From Rhizophagus clarus (Eukaryota > Glomeromycota > Glomeromycetes > Glomerales > Glomeraceae): a DNA stretch of 64,000 nucleotides. Below, one piece after another: positions 23,631 to 36,235 of this stretch. The stretch lies in assembly GCA_015698045.1 (NCBI GenBank), contig BLAL01000313.1, positions 496,001-560,000 of the forward strand. Direction: 5' to 3'. The notes beneath the pieces are model-generated. The model worked only from the letters and a program-made list of their open reading frames with translations. It did no database searches and was not told where the DNA came from. How positions within the stretch are numbered: the stretch's first letter is position 1; the number at the start of each line of letters is the position of its first letter. The translations under genes and the position numbers were made by a program.

Positions 23631-25319
23631 AAAAAAAACTCTTTCCCATAAATTTTTTGTCACAAAAAACATAGACAATTTTTCATAGGGAAAAATGAAA
23701 AACTTCTCACAGTTTTGGTCCAATACCATTACAGAGTTGAAACAAGCATTTATAAATGAAGTTCTAGCTGACTTACGTAATGTACTTTCACAGAACTCAA
23801 CGCAAAGACAGTCCTCCAAATTATTCACCCTGGTCGATAAACAAGATATACTGTTTCAAAGAGACCCACGGTTTGAGGGTATAGACGTACTCCTTCCCCA
23901 ACCCACTTTACAAATAATAGTCGCTCTAGGCAACAAACACCTTGGTGGTGCACTGGACGCACTTTTTGTTAAAGTCAAAGCTCAGTTACAGCTACCCGAC
24001 GAACAAAATTCTTTACTTCGCTGGAGCCGCTGCAGCAATGGGAGAACCCGAATCACCCAGCACCAATCATAACACCAGAATCACAAGAGATGATCATAGA
24101 TAGTAATTTGTCGGCAGCTGCCGTGGAGTTACTCCAAAAATAGCAACCACTCTAAAAATTACACAGAATGTGTCAATCGGTCCCTCCCCTGTAGTAACCG
24201 CTCTTTCCGCAAATTCTAAAAAAGGAAAAGAGAAAGCAGGGGTGATTCACAAAATCACGTGCAATAACAATATCGTACCAGATACACTTAAAAGTCAACG
24301 TCAGTCTATCATGATATATGACATACCCACCTCTTGGTCCTCAACAAAACTGACAGAGGCGCTTTCAGAATGGGAACGAATACTAAATATTTCCATAAAA
24401 ACCCAGCATAAATATAACACGGTACGTGTGGATATTATACTTAACCCTACCAAAGATACGGAGTTTGTTTTACAACCTTGGTGCACTCAATTGGGTGGTA
24501 TTTGGGTCAGGTGGTACCCCAAAGAATAGAAACTCGCCCAACAAAAAGCCCAAGAGACTTTTCAAGCTCAATTCCATTTTCCACCAAATACATCTGAAGC
24601 TGCAATTTTTGACAGCTTCGCCCCTGATGGTTCATCCCTCCTTCAGCATACAAGAGCATCGGCATGGAAAGTCATCAAGGATAAACAAGGCCTAAAGGGA
24701 ATTTTGTATTTTGAGATTCACGAACGATTGATGCGAGCTCTCACCGTTAAGATGGACTGAATACAATTGACTGCTTTCCGCACACCTTTGCCGATTCCTT
24801 CTAAGAAGAAGAAAAAGTCATCAGATTCTTCGAATCAAAAATCAAGAAGTAATCAACCTATTCACAACAAGGGACAATGCAACCCTGCACCTAAGAAGCC
24901 CAAGTCCAAAAAACCCAATTCTCGTAATAAAAAGACCACAGACCTGGGCAACTTATGTTCGCTTCTCCAAACACTTATCAAGAAGCTCAACCTACCTCGC
25001 TAATCTAGAAATACAGTTTAATTCTTCTTTTCTTTATAGAATTTAGCGGAGATTAGGACCAACCACATCTTGCTATAGCCTGAAGAATGGGAGATTCCTG
25101 ATCTTTCTTTTTTTTCTTTTTCTTTTATGTTTTTATTTTTTTATGTATATTTGTGATTTAGGTTATCTTTTTTATATTGATAATAACTAAATCAGATCCC
25201 GACATAGTTATAGTTTCTATATTTAGTTGTATTCATGTATTCTGACGCTGTCGCTAGTTTTGACTAGCAGTGGTGTCTTCACATGTACGAGGTGATCCTC
25301 CAGTAAAAATAAAAATAAA
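23631..25319 (+). mobile_element. LINE-like retroelement, copy 2
   Basis: Flanked by the same 17-bp word at 23614-23630 and 25320-25336 and ending in the same 3' sequence as copy 1: 25150-25319 matches 23435-23613, with GATAATAACTAAATCAGATC, CACATGTACGAGG and CCTCCAGTAAAAATAAAAAT in common. It carries a different, ORF1-like coding part. Confidence 0.65.
23695..25003 (+). pseudogene. LINE ORF1-like RNA-binding protein, broken
   Basis: Three open pieces: 23695-24072 (MKNFSQFWSNTITELKQ, coiled-coil-like), 24170-24529 (SIMIYDIPTSWSSTKLTEAL to GGIWVRWYP, an RRM-like fold seen in Rhizophagus LINE ORF1 proteins) and 24767-25003 (a Lys/Ser/Asn-rich basic tail ending LCSLLQTLIKKLNLPR). Frame changes near 24080-24170 and 24530-24770 break the chain, so it is inactive as it stands. 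No reverse transcriptase follows. Confidence 0.6.
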
Positions 25320-25518
25320 ATTACATATATTAAATAAATTTTGTTTTAATATTTTTGTTTCTTTATTTTAAAATAAACAAAATAATTAATAATAATTCCT
25401 GAAATATTTAATATTTTTCAAATGACTTAAATGACTGATCATTTGAGTTCCAAATGACAAATGACAAATGACTTGTCATTTGAGTCATTTGTCATTTCAA
25501 ATCATTTACCGAACACTG

Positions 25519-28500
25519 GCTTATTTTGAAATTATAAAAACTTATTAATAAAATTTTCAGAATCGTAAATCATTAATAAACAATTTAATAGTAAAATTAA
25601 AATTTTTAATTGGCGTCAAACAAAAAAAATTAATATCTTAAATATATTTATATATTGGTTCTAGGCTTAACTTTAATGGTTAGAAGGTGTAGAAAAATAA
25701 ATTCGATACTTCCTTTATTTTCCAGATTCGATAAAAAATCTATAAATTGTCTGAGCTATATGTGATATTTACTGTATGGATTATTAATGGTACAGTTTTA
25801 TAGGTTAAAAGAATGAAGAGGTTGATAAAAGGGGAATATAATTTTGTCCGAGTTTAAATAAGTTGATATTTAAAAATAAAATATTCACCTCAAGGTTATT
25901 AAGAATCATGATGCGTTATTAACTTTAGATTAATAAGTTAAAAAATTTTAACACTAAACTTATTTTGACTTCATGAAACAAAAGTGTAATAGAAATTGTT
26001 CAAACATCAACTAACATTCGATAGAATTTAAATTGATTCATATGATACAATTTAAAATTAAATACTAAACAAAAAAAAATGATTTTTTTATTCAGTTAAA
26101 TAATGTTTACCTCATATCTATTAGTTTGTATTATAATATTACTTGTATTTTTTGTCAAAAAATTTTCAGTCGTCGATGGCCTTATTTGTTGAGTAGCTTA
26201 TATATTGTTGATTCAATGTAGTTTAATTAGATGTGATTTTGACTGATATGAATAACAAAGTACGCTCGTACAATTATAAGTTGCCAGATACAAATGAATA
26301 ATTTAATTGGAATCCATTTTAGATATCCGATCGATAAAACTTAAAAGACAAAAAAAGAAAAATCTAACTTTACAAACCGTAGCAATAATAAATAAGCCCC
26401 TTTTACTAAATTGTATGAAATAAAGAAAACATTTTATGTTAATAGTTGTATGTATAGTGATTAATGAATATTGAATAAAAATTATTTTTTGTCAATAAAC
26501 AATGTTTAAAGAATATTCGTTTCTCCTAATAAATTTAAATATCATACTGATTTAGCATGAGAAAAAAACTTGTTATATTGTAATACCAAACCATTCAACT
26601 ATCATAGTAAGATCATTCGATCATTAGATAGATTACAAATACATATAATCTTGAACTTTCTTCAAAATTTTTTACTTTATAAACTCATACCATTATTATT
26701 GAAAGATTTAGTTTTTAAAATGGCAAAGTTAATGAAAGCGTATAACTATTTATTTTTATAATAATTAAAAATACTTAAAAAGTCATTCCTGTAGGGCTGT
26801 TTTTGATCTTTTTTTTTTTTAAAAAAAAAAAAAATGGTTTTGTAATGAAATAATTTCATAATATAGCCCTTTATCTCATTTTGTTCTGGAAATAGTCTCC
26901 CTTTCAAGATATACAGAACAAAAGCTAATTTGTGAACTGTATTAACACAAATCAATATTTTTAGTGATGATTATTCAAGATAACGAGACACTCGAAAAAT
27001 ATACCATATAATGTATTATAAATTTTCGATTTTTTATAAAAAGTTTAATAAATTTAACTTATTATGTATAAATACTTGACAGGTGGAGTTGAATGATAAT
27101 GTTACAAAATTAATAATTCATCAACAAAAATATTCATCAACAGACTAGATAGAGGAAGAACCTTTAAGGTAATTAAATTGTAATGAAAGTTAGAAAGAGT
27201 AATAAACAGAAAGAAGTCAAAAACACTATTAAAGTTATTTTAGAGAATAGAGATTATAGACTCAAAATCAAACAAGGAACATTGGTGAATTATAAATATT
27301 TTATCAAACTTGTAAATATATATTCATATTTGTAAATCCTCAATGTTTTAGTGCTCGGCAGATGGTGTTGAATGATTGGACTATGAACAAAGAATAGCCT
27401 TTTTGTATTCTACCACCTCCAGTGACTCGTTCAGTAGTTACTTGTCATAAATAAAGATGATAAATTAAATAACTAACTGGAAATTTTATTAGATTTTTCT
27501 TTCAATCTTTATTATTTTTTTTTCATTTCTGTAATTACTTAACTTTTTCTGATCCTTACAGAACTATCCTTCCTTTTTTTTTCTTTTCATTTCTCTTTCT
27601 CATTACTTTTTTTTAATTTTGCTTTTTTATATTGTTCTATATGACAAGTTACTGCAATCACAATAAATCTTCTTGTACATTAAAATACAATGATTTTTGG
27701 TATGATTTGATGTTTATTTTTTGCTAAAATCTATATTGTTCCAATTGATATTATTAAAATCGATTTATCACATTATCTTGAAAAGTATTACCATATTTAT
27801 TTATTTAAAAAAAATATATAATTTCTGGTTTATCACTATACATAATTTTTTAGATTAAACTTATTAGTGTTTATCAATCTCATTTATTTTCTTTGTTTTA
27901 TACTTAGTAAAAAAAATAAATCGAATATTATGATATCGATCCAATTCAATTGTGTCAATGAGATATCTATAATTAGTGAAAGAAAATACATGAGAAAAAA
28001 AACTAGAAGATAAAAAGCTAAGATATACTATAAATAATACTTTTTATTATTTATTTTACATGTGTGATCAGAGTGTTTCTTCTTCTTCTATCACAATTAA
28101 AGAACATGTAATATTATCTAAAACAATTATTAATTTGTTTAATTTTTCAAATTACACAATTCAGAAATTCCTGTTTGCTTCTAAATGTAATAATTGGATT
28201 ACTACACTTAATTCATTATTATTAATACCACTTTCATCTGATTTTTGATTATCTAAATTTTCTGTTTGTATAAAACCTTGGCACATACGAATTTTTATTA
28301 ATTTGTATAATATAACACACTTTACCAGTCAAAATCACAACTTTCACAATCAATAAAAATTTGAGTTATACTATAAGAAAAGATGTACTCTAATCTAATT
28401 AATGAAATGATTACATAATAATCTAAAAAATTATTATTTAGAAACGAAAAATTATATAAATTATATACGTTAACTGGGATGTTTTTCCAACATTAGAAGA

Positions 28501-29038
28501 TTAGACATGATATTAGATCATACAAACTTAATTTTATTGTTTTCAAAATACTAAAATTTCACCAATAGCCCGGCAACCCGGCTCTTGATTTTCTTTTCAA
28601 AAATTTTAATTGTGAAATTTTTTTTCAATTTTAAAAAGTTCTCACCTGTCATAGTAATAATATAAAAAAATTTTTTAAACTTAACAAAAACCGACCCGGC
28701 CGAAATAAGAAACACATTTTTACCACTTTGTGTGTCGCCTTATTTTCAAACAAATAAATTTTAAAGAACTTTTTTATGTTTTTCGTTTTAATATTTAAAT
28801 ATAATTTGTTTCTTGCGGGACAATTTAATTTTGTTTCACGATGTTTTAATATTTTTAGCATTAAACCTTTAATAATTCAAAATTAACAAGTATAACGATT
28901 CTTGTGAAAAAAAAGATGGAATCTCAAAAGTTTTTTTTTTTACCTTAAAGCGGATCCCTTTAACACTACCTATTATAATGTATATTGTACGTTATTCAAA
29001 ACTTGTTATCGAAAGGATTCTGCCGTTAGAACACATGA
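25519..29038. other. 3.5-kb AT-rich intergenic region
   Basis: Mostly featureless. A 51-codon ORF at 27182-27337 (MKVRKSNKQKEVKNTIKVIL) and a minus-strand relic at 28060-28240 (KSDESGINNNELSVVIQLL, then frameshift and stop) have coding-like composition but no recognisable family. 28560-28720 holds two GC-richer blocks (CCCGGCAACCCGG, CGACCCGGCCG). Confidence 0.45.
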
Positions 29039-29250
29039 TTTTCAAATGAGGAAAAAATCACGTGCGTTTATTTGTAGAATACGTAATGATACATAAGTAT
29101 TGTGTTATTTATATAACCATTATAGGTTTAAATAATTTTTAATTTTTGTTTTAGTTAATGAGAATTATAAATTAAACCCAACTTTTTATATTCTTTAGTT
29201 ATTACATTATCCTGAATTTATTTGCAATTTTAAACAAATAAAAATTTCTT
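29039..29250 (+). promoter_or_regulatory. Conserved 5' flank of kinase array 2 with CACGTG
   Basis: The 5' flanks of arrays 2 and 3 share TTTTCAAATGAGGAAAAAA, ATCACGTG, TTTATTTGTAG, TTTTATATTCTTT and ATTACATTATCCTGAATT, ending just before the start ATG. The shared CACGTG is a palindromic bHLH-type site. Promoter function is inferred from position and conservation only. Confidence 0.5.
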
Positions 29251-31567
29251 ATGAATAACTTTTCCATCAAAGGCATTAAGAAGTTAATTAATCTATTATA
29301 TGTTAATGAAACATGTGAAAAATGTAATTTTACGTGTAACGCAATGCGTTTTCAACGAAATTTTGAAAATTGGACTAGTGGTAATAATAATATCGATAAA
29401 TTTATTCGAGATACTCAACTATCTGCTCATGATAATTATTATATGGATTATGCATTAGAATGGATACCCTATGATAGACTTCGTGATATTAAATATATTG
29501 CAGAAGTAGAACTAGGCAACGTGTATAGGGCTAATTGGATCGATGGAAATATAAGTTTTTGGGATCATAAAAATCAAAATTGGAAAAGAATATGATTGTA
29601 ATTCTGAAAGGTTTAAATAATTCAAAAAATATTATAATGGAATTTACAGATAAAGTATTGTAAATTTATTACCTAATAGAATTTTAAAGTTTTAATTATT
29701 ACTAATATATTTATCTTTATAGATCAATAATACTTGTGGAATAACTCAGCATCCAGAAACAAAAAATTACATGATGGTTTTGAATAATAATATATGTAAA
29801 AAATGCAATTATGTATGTAATGCAATGCATTTTCAACAAAATTTTGAAAATTGGACTAGTGGTAATAAAGATATTGATAAATTTATTCAAGATACTCAGC
29901 TATCAGCCCATCATAATGCAAAAATAGCATTAGAATGGATACCTTATGATAGACTTATTGCGAAAGAAGAGTCTGGTAAAATGTATAGTGCTAATTGGAT
30001 TGATGGAAATATAAGTTTTTGGGATCATATAAATCAAAATTGGAAAAGAATTAATCATAATATGATTGTAATTCTGAAAAATTTGAATTATTTAAAAAAT
30101 ATTTTAATGGAATTTACAGATGAGGTATTGTAAATTTATTACTCAATAGAAATTTAAAATTTTAATTATTAATATATTTATATTTATAGATCAATAAACC
30201 TTGCGGAATAACTCAGCATTCAGAAACAAAAAATTACATGATAGTTTTTAATAATAGATGTAAAAAATGCAATTATGCATGTAATACAATGTATTTTAAA
30301 CGAAATTTTAAAAATTGGACTAGTGGTAATAAAGATATTGATAAATTTATTCAAGATACTCAACTATTAAGTCATACTGAAGATGAATTGCCAAAAGTAC
30401 TAGAATGGATACCTTATGATAGATTCTGTGACATGAAATATATTGCAAAAGGTGGATTCGGTAAAGTGTATAAAGCAACTTGGATTGATGGAATTATATT
30501 TAAATGGAGTAATATAACTAGTAATTGGGAAAGAAATCATAAAAATATGTCTGTAGCTTTAAAAAGCTTAGATAATTCAAAAAATATTACATCAGAATTT
30601 ATAAATGAGGTATGATTTAATTAATTCATCTTATTATTTATAATAGAATACTTAATGACTAATATTTTATATCTTAACATTTTATATAGGTTATGTTACA
30701 TAATAAGGTAGCAATAGACAATTTATTTGTTATTAGCTTTTATGGAATAACTCAAGATCCAGATACAACAAATTATATGATGGTTTTAGATTATGCAGAA
30801 AATGGAAGTTTACGAAATTATCTAAATAAAAAATATGATGAATTAAATTGGAATAGTAAAATTGATTATATATATGATGTTACGCTTGGACTAAAAAGTA
30901 TTCATGAAAAAGAAGTAATTCATAGAGATTTACATATTGGAAATATATTAAGACTTAATATAAAACTGTTATAACTGATATGGAGTTATGTAAACCTGCA
31001 AATTATAATTTAATAGAAAATGCAAAAAACAATACATATGGTGTTTTACCTTATATTGCTCCTGAAATTTTAAGAGGACAAGATTATACTAAATCTGCTA
31101 TATTTATAGTTTTGGTATAATAATGTATGAAATAATTTCCGGATTGCCTCCATATTATAATTTAAGCCATGATAATAATTTAGCAATAAGAATTTGTCAA
31201 GGGCTTAGACCAAGGTTTAATATTAAAGTACCACATTTAATTGTTCATTTAATTAAAAGATGTCTAGATGCAGATCCATTAAATCGTCCAGAAGCAAAAG
31301 AAATTGATGAGATCATATCCACATGGCAATATTTATCAAGTTATAGACTAACAATAGAATTAAAAGCAAAATTAAAGAAGCAAATGAAATAAATAATAAA
31401 TCAAAAAATAGTAGTATACCTTCAACTTGTTTAGGGGGCACATTCAGAAGCTATATATACAAGTAGATTACTTGATTTTAATAATCTTCCTGAACCAAAA
31501 AATTCTGATGATTATTATGAACAAGATGATATTATAATAAGCAAGGAATTTTCAGGTATACTGTAAA
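29251..31567 (+). pseudogene. Kinase tandem-exon gene, dead copy (array 2)
   Basis: Exons: 29251-29654 (start MNNFSIKGIKKLINLL, CEKC finger), 29723-30124, 30190-30609 and a C-lobe exon from 30690. The middle two units are in frame, and the last before the C-lobe has the intact loop (AKGGFGKVYKATW) and VALK. Exon 1 has a 10-nt loss near 29591 that shifts the frame after NWKRI. The C-lobe exon has a lost base near 30955 (after HRDLHIGNIL), a 2-nt loss near 31100, another lost base near 31375 and a deletion near 31430; the D-x-G site reads DME. It therefore cannot make a full kinase. Compared with array 3 the same reading order is kept throughout, so decay is recent. Confidence 0.85.
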
Positions 31568-31679
31568 TAATGACTATTATTTTAAAAATGCAAATTAGTT
31601 TCTAAAGACACTAATAAAGTTTTTAATTTATTACATAGATTCCTTACAAATTGATATTTCTCAATTGAATTTTAATTAA

Positions 31680-32687
31680 GATCCGATCCGCCTAAGATCG
31701 ACAGAAAATTACTATATAAATTCGGGGAAATTTTATTGCAAAAAATAAACTAAATAAGCAAAATTTCGCCAATCAAAATTATCACAAATCATGTTGTGGT
31801 ACCAAGTCATATGATGAAACTTAGAAATGCCAAGAAAAATATCAAGAAAAATATTTTCACATAATAATTCACAATAAACGCTAAAATCTGACACCTACCA
31901 TGTCTTAAATATTTAGTATTCAGTAAAAATTGGTTCACTTATGAAAATTACTCAAATATTATTGTTGAAGTGATGGTTTTTTGGCTAAAAACAAGCGTAA
32001 CTAACGTACAAATAGAAAAGATTTAAAAATAATAAATTCAACTTAAAATAATCTATCTGCTATATAAGTCCTTTTAAAAGCCGTTATTATTTATTATTCT
32101 GGTAATTATATGTTATTTTTTATTATATTTTTGTTACAGCACTTTCAAAAAGCTAATAATAATTTGTAAATTAACACTAAAAGTTCGTGTGATGCACTCA
32201 AATTGAAAAACTAGACAAGAATACATATACCAAACTTCCATCATTTGAAATTAGTTTATAGGTTACTCCTCATGAAAATAGAAAGAGATCATGGTGACAT
32301 GTGAACTATAAGCAAGAGATAATATTAGAAATATATAAAACAAGTAGTTTTAAACGTATAAAATACATAAAAACATATTTTCAAGTGTTCATATTTGTTA
32401 AAATAAGGTAGTATATAACTTGAAATTCTCGCATACATATATATACATACCTGTCAAATCTGACGCTGCCTCAAAGTAAAGTTTTGAACGAATAAATAAA
32501 TTTCTCAATTTTTTTTTTATTTTTTTTATCTCTGACATTTAAGGATTCATCATGTGAATTTTGGTATCACAGCATGATGATCTTCGGTTTTTATAGCTCA
32601 TAAAATTTAGCCAATTTTGCCGTTTTTATAATAACCGTTCCCCGAATTTATATAGTAATTTTCTGTAGTTCATACGCGAATCGGATC
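31680..32687. mobile_element. 1-kb TTAA-flanked element with long terminal inverted repeats
   Basis: Flanked by TTAA at 31676-31679 and 32688-32691. The ends begin GATCCGAT and share, in inverted orientation, the block ACAGAAAATTACTATATAAA followed by TTCGGGGAA, giving imperfect repeats of about 50 bp. Compared with the array 3 flank near 53150, the text on both sides joins cleanly if this element is removed. TTAA targeting is typical of piggyBac-like elements. There is no transposase ORF. Confidence 0.8.
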
Positions 32688-32691
32688 TTAA

Positions 32692-33213
32692 GACGGAAAA
32701 AAGTTACAATTAATGATTAATAATGTTTTTATTCTTGCTCTTTTTAATTACAAAATGTCAGATTCAAATGCACAGAAATAGTTTTGAGCAGAAGTCATTA
32801 TTTAATTGCTATTTCCTATGTTACAGTATTATTATTAGTACAAATTGATATTACTATTTCATGAATTTTCTTTTTCATAACATTTACAATTTAAGATTCT
32901 TTTTAACGTTTTTTTTCTTAGAGTATTTTTTTTGCTGTCTAAACTAATAGAATGGCAATTTTTTTTGTACTAAATAAGAGAAAATCACGTTAAACAGGAT
33001 TTCAGATTTTAATGATTATATATTTAAATATATTTATTAAATTACTTTTAATTTATTTATTGGCTAAATAAATTTTTAAGCAAATAAAAGTTGTGAAAGG
33101 ATTTGAAAGTGTCAATTGTTATTTACAGTATATTTGATGGCAAACTTTAATAAACCAGATTTTACAAATAAATACATTAATTAAGATAATTTTTTAAAAA
33201 AAGGAGATATACG
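32692..33213. other. Resumed 3' flank of kinase array 2
   Basis: Resembles the flanks after arrays 1 and 3: ACTAATAGAATGGCAATTTT, then a TACTAAATAAGAGA block. No gene. Confidence 0.6.
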
Positions 33214-33226
33214 ATTTTTCACAATA

Positions 33227-36202
33227 TTTTTTATTTTTTTATTTTATTTTACAGGTGGGTACCACAGATACAGTTATACATCAAATAAGTACTAGACTAA
33301 AATGTATATATAAAAAGAACTGTAAAAACTTTCACTATGAAAGGGGACCCATGAGTTATTGATGGAAAACTATGTGAATTCCTAACTCATAAGTGGGAAG
33401 GTGATACACGGTTAGTAAAAATAAAAGGAGAAGAAAGATTACAAAAAGAGGAAAATAAATAAGAAGATAGATATAACGAAGTAAATGGAAAATGATCTAT
33501 AAAATTAAAATTATCAAAAAAAATATCTGATATATAATTATGCCATAACCCTGAATGTAGAAAATTGCTAGACGCCCAAATTAAATGTTGGGCGTAATTA
33601 ACTTTCAAATGGTGGTAAGATTGTGAGGTCATTTGAGGACCAAAAGTGTTCAGTTGTCTATTCGATCAAGGTCGTGTAATGTCGTTGATTTGTACTTGTT
33701 GCATAGAAGCTCTTCGAGGGTTTGATCTAAACTTAGATTTGTATGTTCATTTGGACTTTGATATAATGTGAAGTTGAGAGGATTCCCATTGTTTTAAGGC
33801 GGAAGCATGGACATTCCAGATGTGTTTTTTGAAATCTTTGAATAAAGAGAGCAAGAACTTTAAAAGTAACGATTTATGTAATTTGGTCTTGGTAATAAAA
33901 GTATTAAATAACTTTGTAATTTCTAGCAGAACAAAATTATAAAACAATAAGTAACAAGGGTGCTCAGAAGACAAATCCTTGTGTGAAGTGAAATATGATG
34001 ATAATTGAAATAGTTGACAAGAATTAATGCTGCAAAAGATATCAGCTGGTGTTGAGATAGTGCAATTTTGTGTAAGTAAGCTGATGAGGAATAAATGATG
34101 TGATTTCATAATTGTTATACAACATTCTTGGTGTAAGGTGCAAAGACCGAAATGATGATTAGTATCTTCTTGTGATCGATAAGAGGGATATAGAATGGGG
34201 AGTTAGGATATAGTTTACGATAATTTTGTTGTTGGATAGAACCAGTAGGTAATATGAAGGTGACAGCTTTAATATGATGGAAGAGGACTTTTGAGAGTTT
34301 GGCAGAAGTCTGTGAAGAGTAAGGGTTGTGATTAATCCAAAAGGTGGTCGCTTTCCAATCAATAATCTTAGGTTAGGAACGTCTTTATAAGTTGAAGAGC
34401 TGATGAGGCGATTAAAATTTTTTGAAGAAATAGGAGTGGTGCACCATTTGCGAATATTTTTATCAATGTGGGAAATACCATTCCATATAATGTTCATGAG
34501 TCAATCAGAAAAGAATTGAGTGTTAATTAGCATGGGGTCCGTGGATTGATGACCTAACTTGGACAGACGATCAGCTTCATCATTATACTGATCGTTACTG
34601 TGAGCTTTGACCTTATGTAGTGAGATATTAATAGATTTGTGATGATGCAGGAATTTGATGAGTTTCTAAACTGTGTGGCAGAGCTGTTTGTGTTGTTGTC
34701 TAATGCTATAGACAGAGTTGAATACTATGTTATGAAAGTTTTAAATACATGTTGCAGAGTCAGTATATATTTGGACATTCGCTTGAACTGGAATCACCAA
34801 TAGAACAGATAAGTTTGAAAATAGTTCTGCTCAGGTTGATGAGGTGAGAAAAATAGTTTTGCCAGTAAAAGTGACTTTCGGAGTGGTATGGTGTACTTGT
34901 AACCATCCAAATCCCATAGAACTTGTTAAGGTACCTAAATTGTTTACAGAGCCATCTGTGTAAAAAGTAAAGTCTTTGAAATTAGCAAATTGATTAGACA
35001 ATGAAATTAACAGTTTTTTAATGCAGGGCTGCCAACTATGGCATGTGTTATAAAAGATATGTTTGAAGGACATAAAATAGGATTATCATCTGTCAAAAAG
35101 AAATTGAAGTAGACGTGATAGGGAAATTGTTGCTAAAAGAGCCTTTGTTATAACGAAGAAGCATAAAGTTGTAAGATAGATGTTTATACGTATGTAAGGG
35201 CTTTGTAGGTATATAGTATGATCATAAATGATTTTGATGAATGATTAAATTATATGGGTTTAATAGTTTTTTATGTGTAGAGAGTTTTAATAATTTTAAA
35301 GTATGAATTGACACTATACAAGTGTAATTATAATTGTGAGGGTAATATGAATGAAGCGAGCAATGTTTACAGGGAATAAATATGTAATACTGTCTGGTAG
35401 GGATAACAGGATTATGGGAAGAGAAAGATGAGAATGAGCGGGAAGAACACAACACAGGGATATAATGTTGAAAATACATTATTGACGATGAGAAATCATT
35501 TTCTCTTAAAATGGTTTTGCCTAAAACCAGGTCTTTTTAATATTGTCCCAATAATAGACCCATTCGTTTGTAGGGTGTTTGACTGGGATAGAGTTATTGA
35601 TTGAAGGTTGCTTGATGGGTAAATTAAATACTTGAACATCTGGTAAGGGATGGGTGAGTCGTCTATGTTAACTAAGAATAAAATTTTGTTCGAGGAATAA
35701 AAAACATTTGGGAATAGGGCCACTGTAATTGATGGAGTGTTTTTCTTTAACTTCATCCCATGTTAAGAAGTGATATCCATCAAAAGAGATTACCTGATCT
35801 ATAAATAAGATACATTTATTACATAGTGATTGAATATCGTTAGGAGTGAGATTATTTATATAGTTGCGAATAGGGGTAAACCAATGGTAGAAAGGGAGAA
35901 ATTGGGAAGAAAATTAAAATTGTATTCATTAAGAAGGCATATTATCTTGAGTAAGTGAGTAGGATTTTTAGCAGTATTATAAAAAAGAGTTATGTCTAGT
36001 GGAAAAAAAGGGAACCATAATTCATATAAAGTTTGATAAAGTTTATGAATGGCTAATGTAGAAAGAGACAGATTATTAAAGATAACAGTAACTAAACTAG
36101 ACTGTGATTTTAATTGGCTATCGAACAAACTAAGGAGGTTTGGAAAAAAAGAGTTATACAAAATCTGATCAGCAGTTGAAAAAAAGAGAGAGAGGAAATG
36201 CA
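33227..36202 (-). mobile_element. 5'-truncated LINE with 13-bp target duplication
   Basis: Flanked by ATTTTTCACAATA at 33214-33226 and 36203-36215. On the minus strand the low-coordinate end is the 3' end and carries an A-rich TAAAATAAAATAAAAAAAT tail. The high-coordinate end is cut inside a coding region. These are the marks of target-primed reverse transcription. Confidence 0.85.
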
Positions 36203-36203
36203 A
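33387..36203 (-). pseudogene. LINE ORF2 C-terminal half with RNase H domain, frameshifted
   Basis: Minus-strand pieces in order: the start at the truncation (DQILYNSFFPNLLSLFDS, 36203-35856), then FIDQVISFDGYHFLTWDEV, MFKYLIYPSS (35700), the PTRQYYIFIPCKHCS segment (35400), and an RNase H domain near 35030-34560. That domain has FTFYTDGSVNNLGT (first catalytic Asp), IYTDSAT, and VKAHSNDQYNDEADRLSK (the H and D of the last motif). After it comes a terminal segment beginning MNIIWNGISHIDKNIRKW. RT motifs lie upstream of the truncation and are absent. Several stops and shifts separate the pieces. Confidence 0.8.
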
Positions 36204-36235
36204 TTTTTCACAATAACATAAAATACCTAACTAGT

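Larger units (their letters stand above)
20553..25518. mobile_element. hAT-like element with CAGTGTTCGGTAATGA ends, hosting two LINE copies
   Basis: The left end CAGTGTTCGGTAATGA (20553) and the right end TCATTTACCGAACACTG (ending 25518) are inverted copies. Next to each lies a 100-bp zone packed with TCATTTG in both orientations, like the subterminal repeats of hAT elements. After removing the LINE material (21132-25319) the element is about 0.8 kb with no ORF, so it would be non-autonomous. The 8-bp flanks do not match, so target duplication is not confirmed. Confidence 0.6.

Noticed and set aside
23435-25335. LTR pair of a retrotransposon
   Set aside because: The direct repeats do not begin TG or end CA, end in an A-rich LINE-type tail followed by the target word, and no gag-pol lies between them.
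26570-26955. Two short ORFs on opposite strands
   Set aside because: Low-complexity, run through A and T tracts, no conserved text.
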